Assembly: GCF_015594625.1 (NCBI RefSeq)
Contig: NZ_JADNRQ010000011.1
Location: 38,238 to 102,237 of the forward strand
Reading direction: 5' to 3'
Length of the DNA stretch: 64,000 nucleotides
Source of the DNA: Desulfallas sp. Bu1-1
GTDB taxonomy: Bacteria > Bacillota > Desulfotomaculia > Desulfotomaculales > Desulfallaceae
How positions within the stretch are numbered: position 1 is the first letter of the stretch; each line of letters opens with the position of its first letter. This document shows, one piece after another, positions 1-9,537 of this stretch. The translations under genes were made by a program, and so were the position numbers. Under the pieces are notes generated by a model. That model saw nothing but the letters and a program-made list of their open reading frames with translations, was not told the DNA's origin and made no database searches.

Positions 1-474
1 AAATGGAGCGAGCAAAAGCGCGTTTTCAGCATGATCCCGGGCCTGGAACGGGCTGAGTTTGTTCGCTTCGGGGTGATGCACAGAAATACATATATCAATT
101 CTCCCGCTCTGCTATGGCCCACATACCAGTGCCGGAAAAGGGAAAACATTTTTTTTGCCGGGCAAATTACCGGCGTGGAAGGGTACGTGGAATCGGCCGC
201 TTCCGGTTTGGTGGCGGGAATCAACGCTTCCCTGTTGATACGGGGGCGCACTACCGTGGCCCTGCCGGTGGAAACCGCCCATGGCGCGCTGGCCCATTAT
301 ATTACTTCCGCCGATTCAGAAAATTTTCAACCGATGAACATCACCTTCGGACTTTTTCCACCACTGGAGACCAGGGTAAAGGATAAGAAAAAGCGTAATC
401 TATTGTATGCGGAGCGGGCTTTAAGGAAGCTGGAACAATGGAAGGCTTTAGTGGGAGATTTGTTTACTAAATGA
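1..474 (+). CDS. trmFO: tRNA uracil-54 methyltransferase TrmFO, 3' end only
   Basis: The frame is open from base 1, so this is the last 157 codons of the folate- and FAD-dependent tRNA (uracil-5-)-methyltransferase that makes ribothymidine at tRNA position 54 in many Firmicutes. It is recognised from the family blocks [10 protein letters not shown] and [12 protein letters not shown] and the following Gly-rich stretch that closes the FAD/NADH domain. The ATG at 31 is internal, because the conserved [11 protein letters not shown] block runs straight across it. The gene ends 13 bases before xerC, in the trmFO-xerC-hslVU-codY order common in Gram-positive bacteria. The N-terminal FAD-binding motif lies outside the window. 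Confidence 0.93.
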   Translation, partial: KWSEQKRVFSMIPGLERAEFVRFGVMHRNTYINSPALLWPTYQCRKRENIFFAGQITGVEGYVESAASGLVAGINASLLIRGRTTVALPVETAHGALAHYITSADSENFQPMNITFGLFPPLETRVKDKKKRNLLYAERALRKLEQWKALVGDLFTK

Positions 475-487
475 GCGGAGTGATAAC

Positions 488-1396
488 ATGTATGGTTATG
501 TAGATGGTTTTTTGGCCTACCTGCATACTGAAAAAAACGCATCGCCAAAAACAATACAAAGCTATCAAAAGGACCTGTTTGACGGGATTAGTTATTTCGC
601 CGGGGAACTGGAAAAGCCGGATTACGCCATTCACCCCGCGGACATTACCGCCGCGCTGTTTAGAAGTTACCTGGCCGAAATGAGGGAACGAAAAAACTCC
701 ATTGCCACCATCGCCAGGAGGGTATCCGCGTGGCGTTCATTTTACCGGTACCTGTGCCGGGAAGATGTACTGGAGGATAACCCGCTCGGGAGGGTAAGCA
801 TCCCCAAGCGGGATAAAAAATTACCCCACTTTCTGCGTGAAGGGGAAATGAAGTTGTTGGTTGAGTTTCCACAGCCGGAAAAAATGCTGGGCTGCCGGGA
901 CCGGGCCTTATTGGAAGTCATGTATGGTACGGGAATCAGGGTGAGCGAACTGGTGGGGATTGATTTGGGAGATCTGGATTTGAAGCGTGCTACCGTCAAG
1001 GTTACCGGAAAGGGAGACCGGGAAAGGATTGTTCCACTGGGGGATTACGCGGTTGAAGCGTTACGCCTGTACATTGAAAAAGGGCGCCCCGCACTGGCGA
1101 TAAATCAAAATGAGTACACCAGCGCCCTTTTTTTAAATCACCGGGGCGGCCGGCTCACGGACCGTGGAGTGCGCTGGCTGCTTAAACGGTACGTGGGGCG
1201 GCTCGGCTTGAACCAACAAACCAGCCCGCATACATTCCGGCATTCCTTCGCCACCCATATGCTGGACAACGGGGCGGACTTGCGGGCGGTGCAGGAATTG
1301 CTGGGACATGCGCGGCTTTCGACAACTCAAATTTACACCCATCTTAGCACAGACCGCCTCAAGCGTGTTTATGACCGGAGCCATCCCAGGGCATAG
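488..1396 (+). CDS. xerC: Tyrosine recombinase XerC
   Basis: A 302-residue site-specific tyrosine recombinase, expected to resolve chromosome dimers at dif with a partner XerD/RipX. The N-terminal SAM-like core-binding domain covers roughly residues 1-90 and the catalytic domain 110-295. The full catalytic set is visible: Arg151 (GTGIRVSEL), Lys175, His248 and Arg251 (HTFRHSFATHML), His274 (LLGHARLSTTQ) and nucleophile Tyr283 (IYTH). Length is normal for XerC/D. The ATG follows GGAGTGATAAC. The chromosomal neighbourhood (trmFO before, hslV after) supports housekeeping XerC rather than a phage or integron integrase. Confidence 0.95.
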   Translation: MYGYVDGFLAYLHTEKNASPKTIQSYQKDLFDGISYFAGELEKPDYAIHPADITAALFRSYLAEMRERKNSIATIARRVSAWRSFYRYLCREDVLEDNPLGRVSIPKRDKKLPHFLREGEMKLLVEFPQPEKMLGCRDRALLEVMYGTGIRVSELVGIDLGDLDLKRATVKVTGKGDRERIVPLGDYAVEALRLYIEKGRPALAINQNEYTSALFLNHRGGRLTDRGVRWLLKRYVGRLGLNQQTSPHTFRHSFATHMLDNGADLRAVQELLGHARLSTTQIYTHLSTDRLKRVYDRSHPRA

Positions 1397-1477
1397 CCCG
1401 AGGGGACCCCTTTACAATGGATTAAAAAGGTATTATGTTATTGGTGGTTGGAATACTTCAGGGAAAGGGTTATTCGG

Positions 1478-2008
1478 ATGTTTCACGCGACAACGATAGT
1501 AGCGGTAAAGAGGGAAAAAGAGGTGGCCATGGCTGGCGACGGCCAGGTTACGTTTGGACAGAATATCGTGTTAAAACATAACGCGCGAAAGTTGCGGCGC
1601 TTGCACGGCGGTAAAGTGCTGGCCGGTTTTGCGGGATCCGTGGCCGATGCTATCACCCTGTTTGAAAAATTTGAGGGTAAGATCGAGTCGTACCAGGGGA
1701 ACATAAAAAGGGCGGCGGTGGAACTGGCCAAGGAATGGCGTACGGATAAATTGTTACGGCGCCTGGAGGCACTGCTGGTGGTTGCGGACAGGGAATGCCT
1801 GCTGGTGATCAGCGGCAGCGGCGAGGTGATTGAGCCGGACGATGGAGTCGTGTCAATAGGTTCCGGAGGGCCTTACGCTCTGGCTGCGGCTAGAGCCCTG
1901 GTTAAACACACCGGTATGAGCGCCGGTGAAATTGCCCGGGAGGCGCTGGCCATAGCGGCCGGGATATGCGTTTATACCAATGACCGGATTATTGTTGAAA
2001 TACTGTAG
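1478..2008 (+). CDS. hslV: ATP-dependent protease peptidase subunit HslV (ClpQ)
   Basis: Proteasome-like Ntn-hydrolase that forms the double-hexamer peptidase core of HslUV (ClpQY) in the cytoplasm. The 176-residue product begins [10 protein letters not shown], so processing before the first Thr (residue 5) would expose the catalytic N-terminal threonine. The conserved GDGQVTFG block and the [14 protein letters not shown] region are present. A longer frame opens at 1448, but the ATG at 1478 matches the family N-terminus and follows AGGGAAAGGG, so it is preferred. HslU follows 22 bases downstream and is its ATPase partner. Confidence 0.95.
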   Translation: MFHATTIVAVKREKEVAMAGDGQVTFGQNIVLKHNARKLRRLHGGKVLAGFAGSVADAITLFEKFEGKIESYQGNIKRAAVELAKEWRTDKLLRRLEALLVVADRECLLVISGSGEVIEPDDGVVSIGSGGPYALAAARALVKHTGMSAGEIAREALAIAAGICVYTNDRIIVEIL

Positions 2009-2030
2009 ATTTACCACGGGAGGGTGCGGA

Positions 2031-3431
2031 ATGGTTTCGCTTACGCCTAGAGAAATTGTTATGGAACTGGATAAATATGTTGTGGGCCAGCACCAGGCTA
2101 AAAAAGCGGTGGCTATTGCGTTGCGCAACAGGTATCGCCGGAGCAAGCTGCCCGAAGATTTACGGGATGAGGTTATGCCCAAAAATATTTTGATGATTGG
2201 CCCCACCGGTGTGGGAAAAACCGAAATCGCCCGCCGCTTGGCCAGATTGGTTAACGCACCCTTTATCAAGATAGAAGCCACCAAGTTTACCGAGGTGGGT
2301 TACGTCGGGCGGGATGTCGAGTCGATGGTTCGCGACCTGGTGGAAACCTCCATCCGGATGGTCCGCCAGGAAAGAATGGCCATGGTTGAGGAAAAGGCCA
2401 GGCGAATAGCTGAAGATCGGATTATTGAACTACTTGCCCCCATGCCCAGGCAAGAAAAAGCTGTACGTAACCCTCTGGAAATGTTTTTCGGCACCGCCAG
2501 GCAGGCGGATCAAACGGAAGACAGGCAGTATGAGCAACTGGCCAGCAGGGTTAAGTTTGAGCGGGAAACCTTGCGGGAAAAGCTGGCAAGGGGCGAACTG
2601 GAACAGGAATATGTCGAAGTTGAGGTGGAAGACAACAAGCCTCCCATGATGGAGGTATTTACAGGGTCCGGCGTGGAGGAAATGGGGATCAACATAAGCG
2701 ATATGCTGGGCAATATTTTTCCCAAGCGAAAACGCCGGCGCAGAATGACCGTTGCCGAAGCGCGCAAGGTGTTGACCCAGCAAGAGGCCCAAAATTTGAT
2801 TGATATGGATGAAGTAACCACTACGGCTATATCGCAGGCGGAAAATCACGGCATTATTTTTCTCGATGAAATAGACAAGATTGCCTTTAAGGACGGCGGA
2901 GCCGGGCCCGACGTTTCACGCGGCGGGGTACAGCGGGATATTTTACCCATCGTTGAGGGTTCCACGGTAATGACCAAGTACGGGCCGGTTAAAACAGATC
3001 ACATCTTGTTTATTGCCGCGGGAGCCTTCCATATGTCCAAACCCTCTGACTTGATCCCGGAATTACAGGGACGTTTTCCCATCAGGGTGGAATTGTCCAG
3101 CCTGACCAGGGAAGATTTTTTGCAAATACTGACCGAGCCGAAAAATTCCTTGATCAGGCAATATATCGAATTATTACGAACGGAGGGCCTTGAGGTCAAA
3201 TTTTCGCAAAACTCTCTTGAGAAAATTGCTGAAATAGCTTATACTGTTAATGAGCAAACAGAAAATATCGGCGCGCGAAGGCTGCACACCATAATGGAAA
3301 AGCTGCTTGAGGATATCTCGTTTAACGCTAGTGAAATGGCGGGCAGTACATTTACAATTGATGAACAATATGTTACAAATAAGCTCGGTGAAGTGGTGAT
3401 GAACCAGGACTTAAGCAGGTATATCCTATAA
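2031..3431 (+). CDS. hslU: HslUV unfoldase ATPase HslU (ClpY)
   Basis: AAA+ unfoldase (466 residues) that feeds substrates to HslV. The Walker A motif GPTGVGKT is at residues 57-64, and the Walker B motif [10 protein letters not shown] follows the long I-domain insertion (roughly residues 110-240). The C-terminus ends in DLSRYIL, resembling the tail that docks into HslV. An upstream in-frame ATG at 1980 lies inside hslV and has no ribosome binding site. The ATG at 2031 sits after GGGAGGGTGCGGA and starts the conserved [16 protein letters not shown] block, so it is chosen. Confidence 0.96.
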   Translation: MVSLTPREIVMELDKYVVGQHQAKKAVAIALRNRYRRSKLPEDLRDEVMPKNILMIGPTGVGKTEIARRLARLVNAPFIKIEATKFTEVGYVGRDVESMVRDLVETSIRMVRQERMAMVEEKARRIAEDRIIELLAPMPRQEKAVRNPLEMFFGTARQADQTEDRQYEQLASRVKFERETLREKLARGELEQEYVEVEVEDNKPPMMEVFTGSGVEEMGINISDMLGNIFPKRKRRRRMTVAEARKVLTQQEAQNLIDMDEVTTTAISQAENHGIIFLDEIDKIAFKDGGAGPDVSRGGVQRDILPIVEGSTVMTKYGPVKTDHILFIAAGAFHMSKPSDLIPELQGRFPIRVELSSLTREDFLQILTEPKNSLIRQYIELLRTEGLEVKFSQNSLEKIAEIAYTVNEQTENIGARRLHTIMEKLLEDISFNASEMAGSTFTIDEQYVTNKLGEVVMNQDLSRYIL

Positions 3432-3652
3432 AGTTAAAAAAGAATTTTTTATTTTAGGGGATTATGTGTTATAATTTAATGATAAATTAGGTGTGTGGAT
3501 GTTGTTATTTTCAAGGTAAAACCGGCTCTTGATTCACCTAAAACATTTATTACTTAAAACCCGTATTCTGGGGATAATAAGCTCTTAATAAAAAACGTTT
3601 AAGATTTACACTAAATATTTTATGTACTAGAACAAGAAAGAGGCGATGCAGT

Positions 3653-4435
3653 TTGCGTGATTTACTTGAGAAAGTCCGATCCATTAATAAAGTGTTACAG
3701 AAGTCCGCTGGCTACCCGGTTGATTTTAAGGAAATTGCCGCTATTTTGAGCGAAAACATTGAGTGCAGTATTTATATTCTCGATCGCCGGGGGAAAATAC
3801 TCGGGTATTCTTATTTAAAAGGGTTTGTTTGTGAAGTTATGGAAGACATAGTTGAGTCACCAGCCGGATTCCCCGAGGAATATAACCGGAATTTATTGAC
3901 TATAAATGAAACCCATGCCAATATATGTCAAACCGTAAATGTTTGCGCCTTTAATCACGAAAAAAGTTGCGAGTATAGCAAGGTAACCACTGTGGTACCA
4001 ATAGTGGGTGCCGGCAGCAGGCTGGGTACACTGGTTCTAGCCAAGTATAACAAACACTTTACCGATGAAGATTTAATTCTTGCCGAACTGGGCGCCACCG
4101 TGGTTGGGATGGAAATACTGCGCGCCCGGCAGGACCGGATGGAAGAAGAAGCTAGGAAGCGCGCTGCGGTACAGATTGCGTTGGGCACATTGTCTTATTC
4201 GGAATTGGATGCTGTGCGGCATATTTTCAAACAGCTTGAGGGAGATGAGGGCCTGCTTGTTGCCAGTAAAATAGCCGACCGGGTTGGCATTACCAGATCC
4301 GTCATAGTAAACGCGCTTCGCAAATTTGAAAGCGCGGGGGTAATCGAATCCAAATCACTGGGTATGAAAGGCACCTATATTAAAGTCCTCAACGACCGGC
4401 TGCTGGAGGAATTGGAACGACTGCAACAACACTAA
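3653..4435 (+). CDS. codY: GTP/BCAA-responsive global repressor CodY
   Basis: A 260-residue pleiotropic regulator that senses GTP and branched-chain amino acids and represses stationary-phase and nutrient-scavenging genes. The N-terminal GAF-type effector domain covers about residues 1-155, and the C-terminal winged helix carries the CodY signature blocks [19 protein letters not shown] and [13 protein letters not shown]. The start is TTG at 3653 behind AAGAAAGAGG; the ATG at 3645 is out of frame and stops at once. The gene is monocistronic in appearance, with a 220-base AT-rich leader before it and a terminator directly after. No clear CodY box was identified upstream. Confidence 0.95.
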   Translation: MRDLLEKVRSINKVLQKSAGYPVDFKEIAAILSENIECSIYILDRRGKILGYSYLKGFVCEVMEDIVESPAGFPEEYNRNLLTINETHANICQTVNVCAFNHEKSCEYSKVTTVVPIVGAGSRLGTLVLAKYNKHFTDEDLILAELGATVVGMEILRARQDRMEEEARKRAAVQIALGTLSYSELDAVRHIFKQLEGDEGLLVASKIADRVGITRSVIVNALRKFESAGVIESKSLGMKGTYIKVLNDRLLEELERLQQH

Positions 4436-4464
4436 AACAGCCATGTTCAACTGGCTGTTTTTTT
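4434..4464 (+). terminator. Intrinsic terminator after codY
   Basis: The arms ACAGCCA (ending at 4443) and TGGCTGT (from 4452) form a short GC-containing hairpin with an 8-base loop, followed by a run of seven or more T. It starts at the codY stop codon and separates codY from the rpsB promoter. Confidence 0.85.
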
Positions 4465-4492
4465 GCTTATGCGATTTATGCGATTTGCTGCC

Positions 4493-4521
4493 TTGCCAGT
4501 GGTTAAACTTTATGTTAGAAT
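4493..4521 (+). promoter_or_regulatory. Sigma-A-type promoter of rpsB-tsf
   Basis: The -35 TTGCCA (4493-4498) and -10 TAGAAT (4516-4521) are separated by exactly 17 bases. Transcription would start near 4528 and give an rpsB leader of about 105 bases. Confidence 0.75.
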
Positions 4522-4553
4522 ACATGCTGGTGTTAAATACACACGTCGTTGGA

Positions 4554-4590
4554 TTTCAGCAGACGGTCCCTGCTTTTGGGCCTGCTGAAA
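4554..4590 (+). promoter_or_regulatory. Hairpin in the rpsB leader, possible S2 autoregulatory site
   Basis: The perfect 9-base arms TTTCAGCAG (4554-4562) and CTGCTGAAA (4582-4590) enclose a GC-rich loop containing a GGTCCCTGC...GGGCC sub-stem. No T run follows, so it is not a terminator. It lies in the transcribed leader 44 bases before the rpsB start. Ribosomal protein S2 represses its own operon through such leaders in many bacteria; applying that here is inference from position and structure. Confidence 0.45.
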
Positions 4591-4634
4591 AATGAAAGTG
4601 ACGGAGGAAAAACCAGTGGGAGGAGGTGGTACTA

Positions 4635-5333
4635 TTGGCCGTTATATCTATGAAGCAATTGCTTGAGGCCGGCGTTCATTTCGGGCACCAGACCCGGAGA
4701 TGGAACCCCAAGATGGCTCCTTACATTTTTACAGATCGTAATGGTATTTACATCATTGATTTACAAAAAACCGTTAAAAAAGTTGAGGAAGCCTATAATT
4801 TTGTCAAACAGGTAGTCCAGGAAGGCGGCAACATATTATTTGTTGGCACCAAAAAACAGGCCCAGGAATCGGTCCGTGAAGAGGCCGAGCGTTGCGGCAT
4901 GTTTTATGTGAATCAGCGCTGGCTTGGTGGTATGCTGACTAACTTCCAGACCATTCGCAAGCGTATCGAGAGACTGCATGAGCTGGAAGGAATGGAAGAA
5001 AATGGGGTGCTAGAAAAGCTTCCCAAGAAAGAAGTCGCCGAGCTTTTGCATGAAAAAGAAAGGTTGAGCAAGTTCCTGGGCGGTATTAAGGATATGCGCA
5101 AGCTGCCTCAGGCTTTGTTTATTATTGACCCGCGCAAAGAAAGAATCGCGGTGGCTGAAGGACGTAAGCTGGGCATCCCCATAATTGCAATTGTTGACAC
5201 CAACTGCGATCCCGATGAAGTAGACTACATCATCCCGGGTAATGATGACGCTATCAGGGCGGTCAGGCTTTTGACCAGCAAGATAGCCGACGCGGTATTG
5301 GAAGGTAAGCAGGGCGAACAAGTCGCAGAATAA
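4635..5333 (+). CDS. rpsB: 30S ribosomal protein S2
   Basis: Small-subunit protein S2 (232 residues), recognised from the [21 protein letters not shown]-terminus, the [15 protein letters not shown] block and the [14 protein letters not shown] region. The start is placed at TTG 4635 (M-A-V-I-S-M), 6 bases after AGGAGGTGG. A GTG at 4626 lies inside the ribosome binding site and would add three residues. It is followed by tsf, the conserved rpsB-tsf pair. Confidence 0.96.
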   Translation: MAVISMKQLLEAGVHFGHQTRRWNPKMAPYIFTDRNGIYIIDLQKTVKKVEEAYNFVKQVVQEGGNILFVGTKKQAQESVREEAERCGMFYVNQRWLGGMLTNFQTIRKRIERLHELEGMEENGVLEKLPKKEVAELLHEKERLSKFLGGIKDMRKLPQALFIIDPRKERIAVAEGRKLGIPIIAIVDTNCDPDEVDYIIPGNDDAIRAVRLLTSKIADAVLEGKQGEQVAE

Positions 5334-5341
5334 AATGCTGG

Positions 5342-5379
5342 TGGGGGATTAACCTGTATGGATAACCCCTGCCTTTTTT
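5342..5379 (+). terminator. Possible weak terminator between rpsB and tsf
   Basis: A GGGG...TTA arm and a TAA-CCCC arm can pair with a 2-base bulge, and the hairpin is followed by CTGCC and a T-rich tract. The structure is imperfect. It may attenuate rather than end the rpsB transcript. A TATAAT at 5409-5414 before tsf lacks a good -35 element. Confidence 0.4.
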
Positions 5380-5456
5380 CTGTCTGTTATTATTTTATTA
5401 AAAAAGGTTATAATAATTAATTACAAGGAAAAAGATGGCAAAGGGGGATTTTTTCC

Positions 5457-6110
5457 ATGGCTGAAATAACTGCAGCAATGGTAAAAGAATTAAGAGAAAG
5501 AACCGGTGCGGGAATGATGGATTGCAAAAAAGCGCTGGCGGCTACCGATGGGAACATGGAAAAGGCTGTTGATTTTCTGCGGGAAAAAGGACTGGCTGCC
5601 GCGGCTAAAAAAGCGGGCAGGATTACCGCAGAGGGATTAGTTGACTCTTACATTCACGCCGGGGGCAAAATCGGCGTGTTGGTTGAGGTAAACTGCGAGA
5701 CCGATTTTGTAGCCAAAACCGATGAGTTTAAATCGCTAGTCAGGGATATCGCCATGCAAATTGCTGCTGCCCGCCCCGAGTATATCAGCAGGGAGGAAGT
5801 GCCGGAGGAGGTCGTTGCCAGGGAAAAGGAAATTTTAGCAGCTCAGGCTGCCAACGAAGGCAAGCCGGAAAAGATAATCCAAAAGATGGTTGAAGGACGT
5901 CTTGAAAAGTTTTACAAGGAAGTTTGCCTGCTGGAACAGCCCTTTATCAAGGATAATGAGAAAACTATCAAACAACTTATTACGGAAAAAATAGCCACCA
6001 TCGGTGAGAACATTTCCGTTCGCAGGTTTGCGCGCTACGAGCTGGGCGAGGGCCTGGAAAAGAGAAAGAATGACTTTGCTGCGGAAGTGGCGGCCCAGGC
6101 TGGAAAATAA
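5457..6110 (+). CDS. tsf: Elongation factor Ts
   Basis: Nucleotide exchange factor for EF-Tu (217 residues). The N-terminal UBA-like domain contains [15 protein letters not shown], and the core motif [10 protein letters not shown] at residues 82-91 is the EF-Tu contact segment. The protein is of the compact length usual in Firmicutes and Thermus rather than the 283 residues of E. coli. The ATG follows AAAGGGGGAT. It lies 123 bases after rpsB. Confidence 0.96.
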   Translation: MAEITAAMVKELRERTGAGMMDCKKALAATDGNMEKAVDFLREKGLAAAAKKAGRITAEGLVDSYIHAGGKIGVLVEVNCETDFVAKTDEFKSLVRDIAMQIAAARPEYISREEVPEEVVAREKEILAAQAANEGKPEKIIQKMVEGRLEKFYKEVCLLEQPFIKDNEKTIKQLITEKIATIGENISVRRFARYELGEGLEKRKNDFAAEVAAQAGK

Positions 6111-6207
6111 TTTTAAATTATCATTCATTGGGGGTTTTAATTCAAAAGGAAAAAAATATTTCTTGTAGAAATACTAAAAATGGTATGACGGAGGTTAAAT
6201 ATCCCAA

Positions 6208-6951
6208 ATGGATGTACCCAGGCACAAAAGGGTCATTTTAAAACTGAGCGGCGAGGCTTTGGCGGGTTCCAAGGGCTACGGCATTGATCCCGAAGTGGTT
6301 TATTCTATAGCCGTGCAAATTAAGGAAGTCGTACAATTGGGAGTGGAAGTGGCCATTGTTGTCGGCGGGGGTAATATCTGGAGGGGTGTGGCGGGCAGCG
6401 CCAAGGGCATGGACCGGGCAACCGCAGATTATATGGGTATGCTGGCCACGGTGATCAATTCACTGGCATTGCAAGATGCACTGACCAAGCAAAATGTCGA
6501 TACCAGGGTTCAGACGGCCATTGAAATGAGGGAAGTTGCCGAACCCTATATTCGCAGGCGAGCCATCAGGCACCTGGAAAAGGGACGCGTAGTGATTTTT
6601 GCCGCTGGTACCGGCAACCCCTATTTTTCCACCGATACTACCGCGGCACTGCGCGCGGCAGAAATAGAGGCCGACGTGATTTTAATGGCCAAGCGGGTTG
6701 ACGGCGTTTACGATTCCGACCCCTTGAAAAACGCTGATGCCAAGAAGTTTCACAAACTTAGTTACATTGACCTTTTAAACAGAGGGCTTGGCGTGATGGA
6801 TTCCACCGCTACTTCTCTTTGTATGGATAATCGTATTCCACTGGTGGTTTTTAACCTGAATGAAAGCGGTAATATTAAAAAAGCTGTTATGGGAGAAGAA
6901 GTAGGAACATATGTTGGGGGTGACATCATTGGCGCATCCACTACTGGCTGA
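6208..6951 (+). CDS. pyrH: UMP kinase PyrH
   Basis: Hexameric bacterial UMP kinase (247 residues) of the amino acid kinase fold, making UDP from UMP. Visible blocks are the N-terminal [12 protein letters not shown] phosphate-binding strand, [27 protein letters not shown] and the [17 protein letters not shown] loop. A GGAGG element lies 11 or more bases upstream of the ATG, a longer than usual spacing. The 3' end overlaps the frr start by 23 bases, so the two are probably translationally coupled. Confidence 0.96.
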   Translation: MDVPRHKRVILKLSGEALAGSKGYGIDPEVVYSIAVQIKEVVQLGVEVAIVVGGGNIWRGVAGSAKGMDRATADYMGMLATVINSLALQDALTKQNVDTRVQTAIEMREVAEPYIRRRAIRHLEKGRVVIFAAGTGNPYFSTDTTAALRAAEIEADVILMAKRVDGVYDSDPLKNADAKKFHKLSYIDLLNRGLGVMDSTATSLCMDNRIPLVVFNLNESGNIKKAVMGEEVGTYVGGDIIGASTTG

Positions 6952-7486
6952 AACTGAAAAGAACATGAAAAAAACGGTGGAAGTGGTCAACAAGGAATTG
7001 GCTTCGTTGCGGGCGGGCCGGGCTACTCCGTCATTATTGGAAAAGATAATGGTGCAGTATTATGGCACGCCGACGCCGATAAACCAGCTGGCCAATGTTA
7101 CCGCGCCGGAAGCACGGCTGCTGGTAATTCAGCCTTGGGATAAGACGGTGTTGCCGGAAATTGAGAAGGCGATTTTGAAATCGGATTTAGGCATTACACC
7201 TGCCAGCGACGGCAACGTCATCAGGTTGACTATACCGCAATTAACCCAGGAAAGAAGAACCGAACTGGTCAAGGTTGTGAAAAAGAAGGCGGAAGAGGGC
7301 CGTGTTGCCGTGCGCAATTTGAGACGGGACGCAAATGACAACTTGAAAAACCGGCAAAAGAACGGCGAAATATCGGAGGATGAGCTGCGGCGCCTGCAGG
7401 ATGAAGTGCAAAAGCTCACCGATAAATACATAAAGGAAATTGACAACTTGGCCGCCGCAAAAGAAAAAGAAATCATGACGGTTTAA
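6929..7486 (+). CDS. frr: Ribosome recycling factor
   Basis: Splits post-termination ribosomes together with EF-G (185 residues, the family length). The [11 protein letters not shown]...[15 protein letters not shown]-terminal block and the C-terminal [19 protein letters not shown] helix are characteristic. The start is set at TTG 6929 because GGGGGTGA lies 7 bases upstream and the length fits. The frame can be extended to an ATG at 6911 that has no ribosome binding site. It overlaps pyrH by 23 bases. Confidence 0.94.
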   Translation: MAHPLLAETEKNMKKTVEVVNKELASLRAGRATPSLLEKIMVQYYGTPTPINQLANVTAPEARLLVIQPWDKTVLPEIEKAILKSDLGITPASDGNVIRLTIPQLTQERRTELVKVVKKKAEEGRVAVRNLRRDANDNLKNRQKNGEISEDELRRLQDEVQKLTDKYIKEIDNLAAAKEKEIMTV

Positions 7487-7488
7487 AA

Positions 7489-7692
7489 ATGAAATGTTCG
7501 GACCTTTTGGCCATGGAACTTGAACGGGCGCTTGCCATGTGCCGTGCGTCCGGATGGACGGTAAAAGTGGAATATGTTGCGCCGCCCCGGGGCGAACCCG
7601 GGGGGCCATACCGGGTGATACGTTGCCTGGAACTTCCTGACAACAGGTTTTTATTAACGGCTGCTCGAGAAGCTACAGGGAAGGGGGTGTAG
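7489..7692 (+). CDS. Small conserved-looking protein of unknown function
   Basis: A 67-residue protein that I do not recognise. It starts 2 bases after frr with only a weak ribosome binding site, suggesting coupling, and ends 2 bases before the ferredoxin ATG. The layout resembles a short helix (LLAMELERALAMCRASGW) followed by beta strands (VKVEYVAPP, YRVIRCLEL, NRFLLTAARE). No cysteine motif, signal peptide or membrane segment is seen. The tight packing with frr and the ferredoxin gene argues that it is real. Confidence 0.7.
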   Translation: MKCSDLLAMELERALAMCRASGWTVKVEYVAPPRGEPGGPYRVIRCLELPDNRFLLTAAREATGKGV

Positions 7693-7694
7693 AA

Positions 7695-7862
7695 ATGGCC
7701 TATAGAATTACCGATGAATGCCTGGCATGCGGAACTTGCCTGGAGTCCTGTCCAAACGAGGCGATTATGGAGGGGGATATTTACAAGATTGACCCCGATA
7801 AGTGTGAAAATTGCGGAACATGTATAGATGAATGCCCCACCGGAGCCATTATTGAAGAATAG
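7695..7862 (+). CDS. 2[4Fe-4S] ferredoxin-like protein
   Basis: A 55-residue bacterial ferredoxin. Two classical cluster motifs are visible: CLACGTCLESCP near residues 9-20 and CENCGTCIDECP near residues 38-49. Each is CxxCxxCxxxCP, so two [4Fe-4S] clusters are expected. The start ATG follows AAGGGGGTGTAGAA. It is a low-potential electron carrier in the cytoplasm; its partner is not indicated by the neighbours, which are translation and isoprenoid genes. A terminator follows at once. Confidence 0.93.
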   Translation: MAYRITDECLACGTCLESCPNEAIMEGDIYKIDPDKCENCGTCIDECPTGAIIEE

Positions 7863-7867
7863 TGGAT

Positions 7868-7898
7868 ACCCCCCTCGTTTCCGGAGGGGGTTGTTTTA
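7868..7898 (+). terminator. Hairpin terminator after the ferredoxin gene
   Basis: A CCCCCTC arm and GAGGGGG arm with a short loop are followed by TTGTTTT. It directly follows the ferredoxin stop codon and precedes the uppS ribosome binding site by about 5 bases, so some read-through into uppS is likely. Confidence 0.75.
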
Positions 7899-7917
7899 TA
7901 GTAAAGGGGGCGGTAAT

Positions 7918-8718
7918 GTGTTTAAACGTTTGCGGGGCATTCGCTGCAAAAATTCCATTCAACAAGATGACAACAACTTGGAAAAGGAATTAATGAGGCA
8001 ACTGGATTTATCCAGGCTACCGGCCCATGTAGCCATAATTATGGATGGCAACGGCAGGTGGGCCACAAAAAAAGGAATGCCCCGTTCGTTTGGACATAGA
8101 GCGGGCGTAAAATCGTTGCGGGAAGTGGTCAAGCTCTGTGTGGAACTAAAATTGAAACACCTTACCGTCTACGCTTTCTCTACGGAAAACTGGAAAAGGC
8201 CCCGCGAGGAAATCAATATATTAATGAATTTGTTGGTGGAATATCTATACAAGGAAATCGACGAGTTGTGCGCCAACAATGTGAGGATCAACCCGATGGG
8301 GATTATATCGGAACTTCCGGAGCATGCCCGGGAAGCGGTAACAATGGCGGTTCGAAAAAGCGAAAACAATACCGGGCTGGTTTTTAACGTTGCGCTTAAT
8401 TACGGCGGTAGGGCGGAGTTGATCAAAGCCGCCAAGGAAATTGGGCAAAAACTGGTCGACGGTGAGTTGACCATTGATGAAATAAATGAACAGGAGATCG
8501 CCCGGCACTTGTATACTGCCGGTCAACCCGATCCGGACTTGTTGATCAGGCCGTCGGGCGATTACCGGGTCAGTAATTTTTTGCTCTGGCAACTGGCGTA
8601 CACCGAATTTTGGCTAACGGACACCATGTGGCCGGATTTCGGTAGGAAGGAATTATTACAAGCGTTGCTGGATTACCAGCGCCGGGAAAGGCGTTTCGGC
8701 GGGCTGTTGCATAATTAG
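7918..8718 (+). CDS. uppS: Undecaprenyl diphosphate synthase (isoprenyl transferase)
   Basis: cis-Prenyltransferase (266 residues) that builds the C55 lipid carrier for peptidoglycan from farnesyl and isopentenyl diphosphate. The catalytic Asp is in IIMDGNGRW (Asp43), with the later blocks YAFSTENWKRP and RPSGDYRVSNFLLWQ typical of the family. The start is GTG 7918 behind AAAGGGGGCGG; the open frame reaches back to 7828 inside the ferredoxin gene but has no supporting signal there. It begins the uppS-cdsA-dxr-rseP-ispG-proS cluster. Confidence 0.95.
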   Translation: MFKRLRGIRCKNSIQQDDNNLEKELMRQLDLSRLPAHVAIIMDGNGRWATKKGMPRSFGHRAGVKSLREVVKLCVELKLKHLTVYAFSTENWKRPREEINILMNLLVEYLYKEIDELCANNVRINPMGIISELPEHAREAVTMAVRKSENNTGLVFNVALNYGGRAELIKAAKEIGQKLVDGELTIDEINEQEIARHLYTAGQPDPDLLIRPSGDYRVSNFLLWQLAYTEFWLTDTMWPDFGRKELLQALLDYQRRERRFGGLLHN

Positions 8719-8738
8719 TTACCGTGGTTGGTGATTGA

Positions 8739-9527
8739 GTGTTTTGGCAGAGGTTGCTTAGCGCGTTAATCGGGATTCCCCTGCTGATTGCTGCGGTGTG
8801 GTACGGCGGCGTTCCGTTAATCGCCGTAACCGCAGCATTAATGTTGCTGGGTATCAGGGAAATTAACCGTATTTTTTCGCAAATCCAACTGCAAGTGCCA
8901 ATAGCCCTGGCTTTGGCCGGTTGTCTTATTTTACTGGTTGCGGCATATCAATATAAACAGGGGTATCCAGGCGCCGGCGTGGTTGCCATTTTAGTTTTAA
9001 ATCTTTTAACAATGGTTTTATTTTATCCCCGTTTTTCGCCACAGGATATCGCAGTGACTTTTTTAAGTACATTGTATGTGGGACTAATAAGCTATCTTTT
9101 TTTGCTTAGTACCCTGGACAATGGCAGGGTATGGTTGATTTTATTGCTGGTTTGTACCTGGGCCAACGACACTGTGGCTTACCTGGTCGGGTGCAAATGG
9201 GGGCGGCATCGCATGGCACCCACTCTAAGTCCCGGAAAAACCGTGGAAGGGGCTGTGTGCGGTGTGCTGGGCAGCATTTTAGCCGCTTTGCTGGTGATCT
9301 TTTTTTCCTCTCATCTCCCATTATTGCCGGTATTGCTGCTGGGCGCCCTGGTGGGAATAGCAGGCCAAGTGGGCGATCTTGTGGAGTCGGCATTAAAGCG
9401 TCAGGCCGGTATCAAGGATGCGGGCAGGTTGATCCCCGGACACGGGGGAATTTTGGACCGTTTTGACAGCATGCTCTTTACTGCTCCCCTGGTATACCAC
9501 TTTGTGGGGTTGATTATAATAAGCTGA
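8739..9527 (+). CDS. cdsA: Phosphatidate cytidylyltransferase CdsA
   Basis: Integral membrane enzyme (262 residues) making CDP-diacylglycerol from phosphatidate and CTP. Seven to eight hydrophobic segments are apparent. The CDP-alcohol synthase signature is seen near the C-terminus: ALKRQAGIKD, then LIPGHGGILDRFDS. The start is GTG 8739, 20 bases after uppS, with a weak GGTTGGTGA binding site, so coupling with uppS is likely. The stop lies next to the following gene's ribosome binding site. Confidence 0.94.
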   Translation: MFWQRLLSALIGIPLLIAAVWYGGVPLIAVTAALMLLGIREINRIFSQIQLQVPIALALAGCLILLVAAYQYKQGYPGAGVVAILVLNLLTMVLFYPRFSPQDIAVTFLSTLYVGLISYLFLLSTLDNGRVWLILLLVCTWANDTVAYLVGCKWGRHRMAPTLSPGKTVEGAVCGVLGSILAALLVIFFSSHLPLLPVLLLGALVGIAGQVGDLVESALKRQAGIKDAGRLIPGHGGILDRFDSMLFTAPLVYHFVGLIIIS

Positions 9528-9537
9528 GGTGAATTTA

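Noticed and set aside
315..330. AT-rich CAGAAAATTTTCAA considered as a CodY box
   Set aside because: It is partial, lies inside the trmFO coding sequence, and is more than 3 kb from codY with no promoter beside it.
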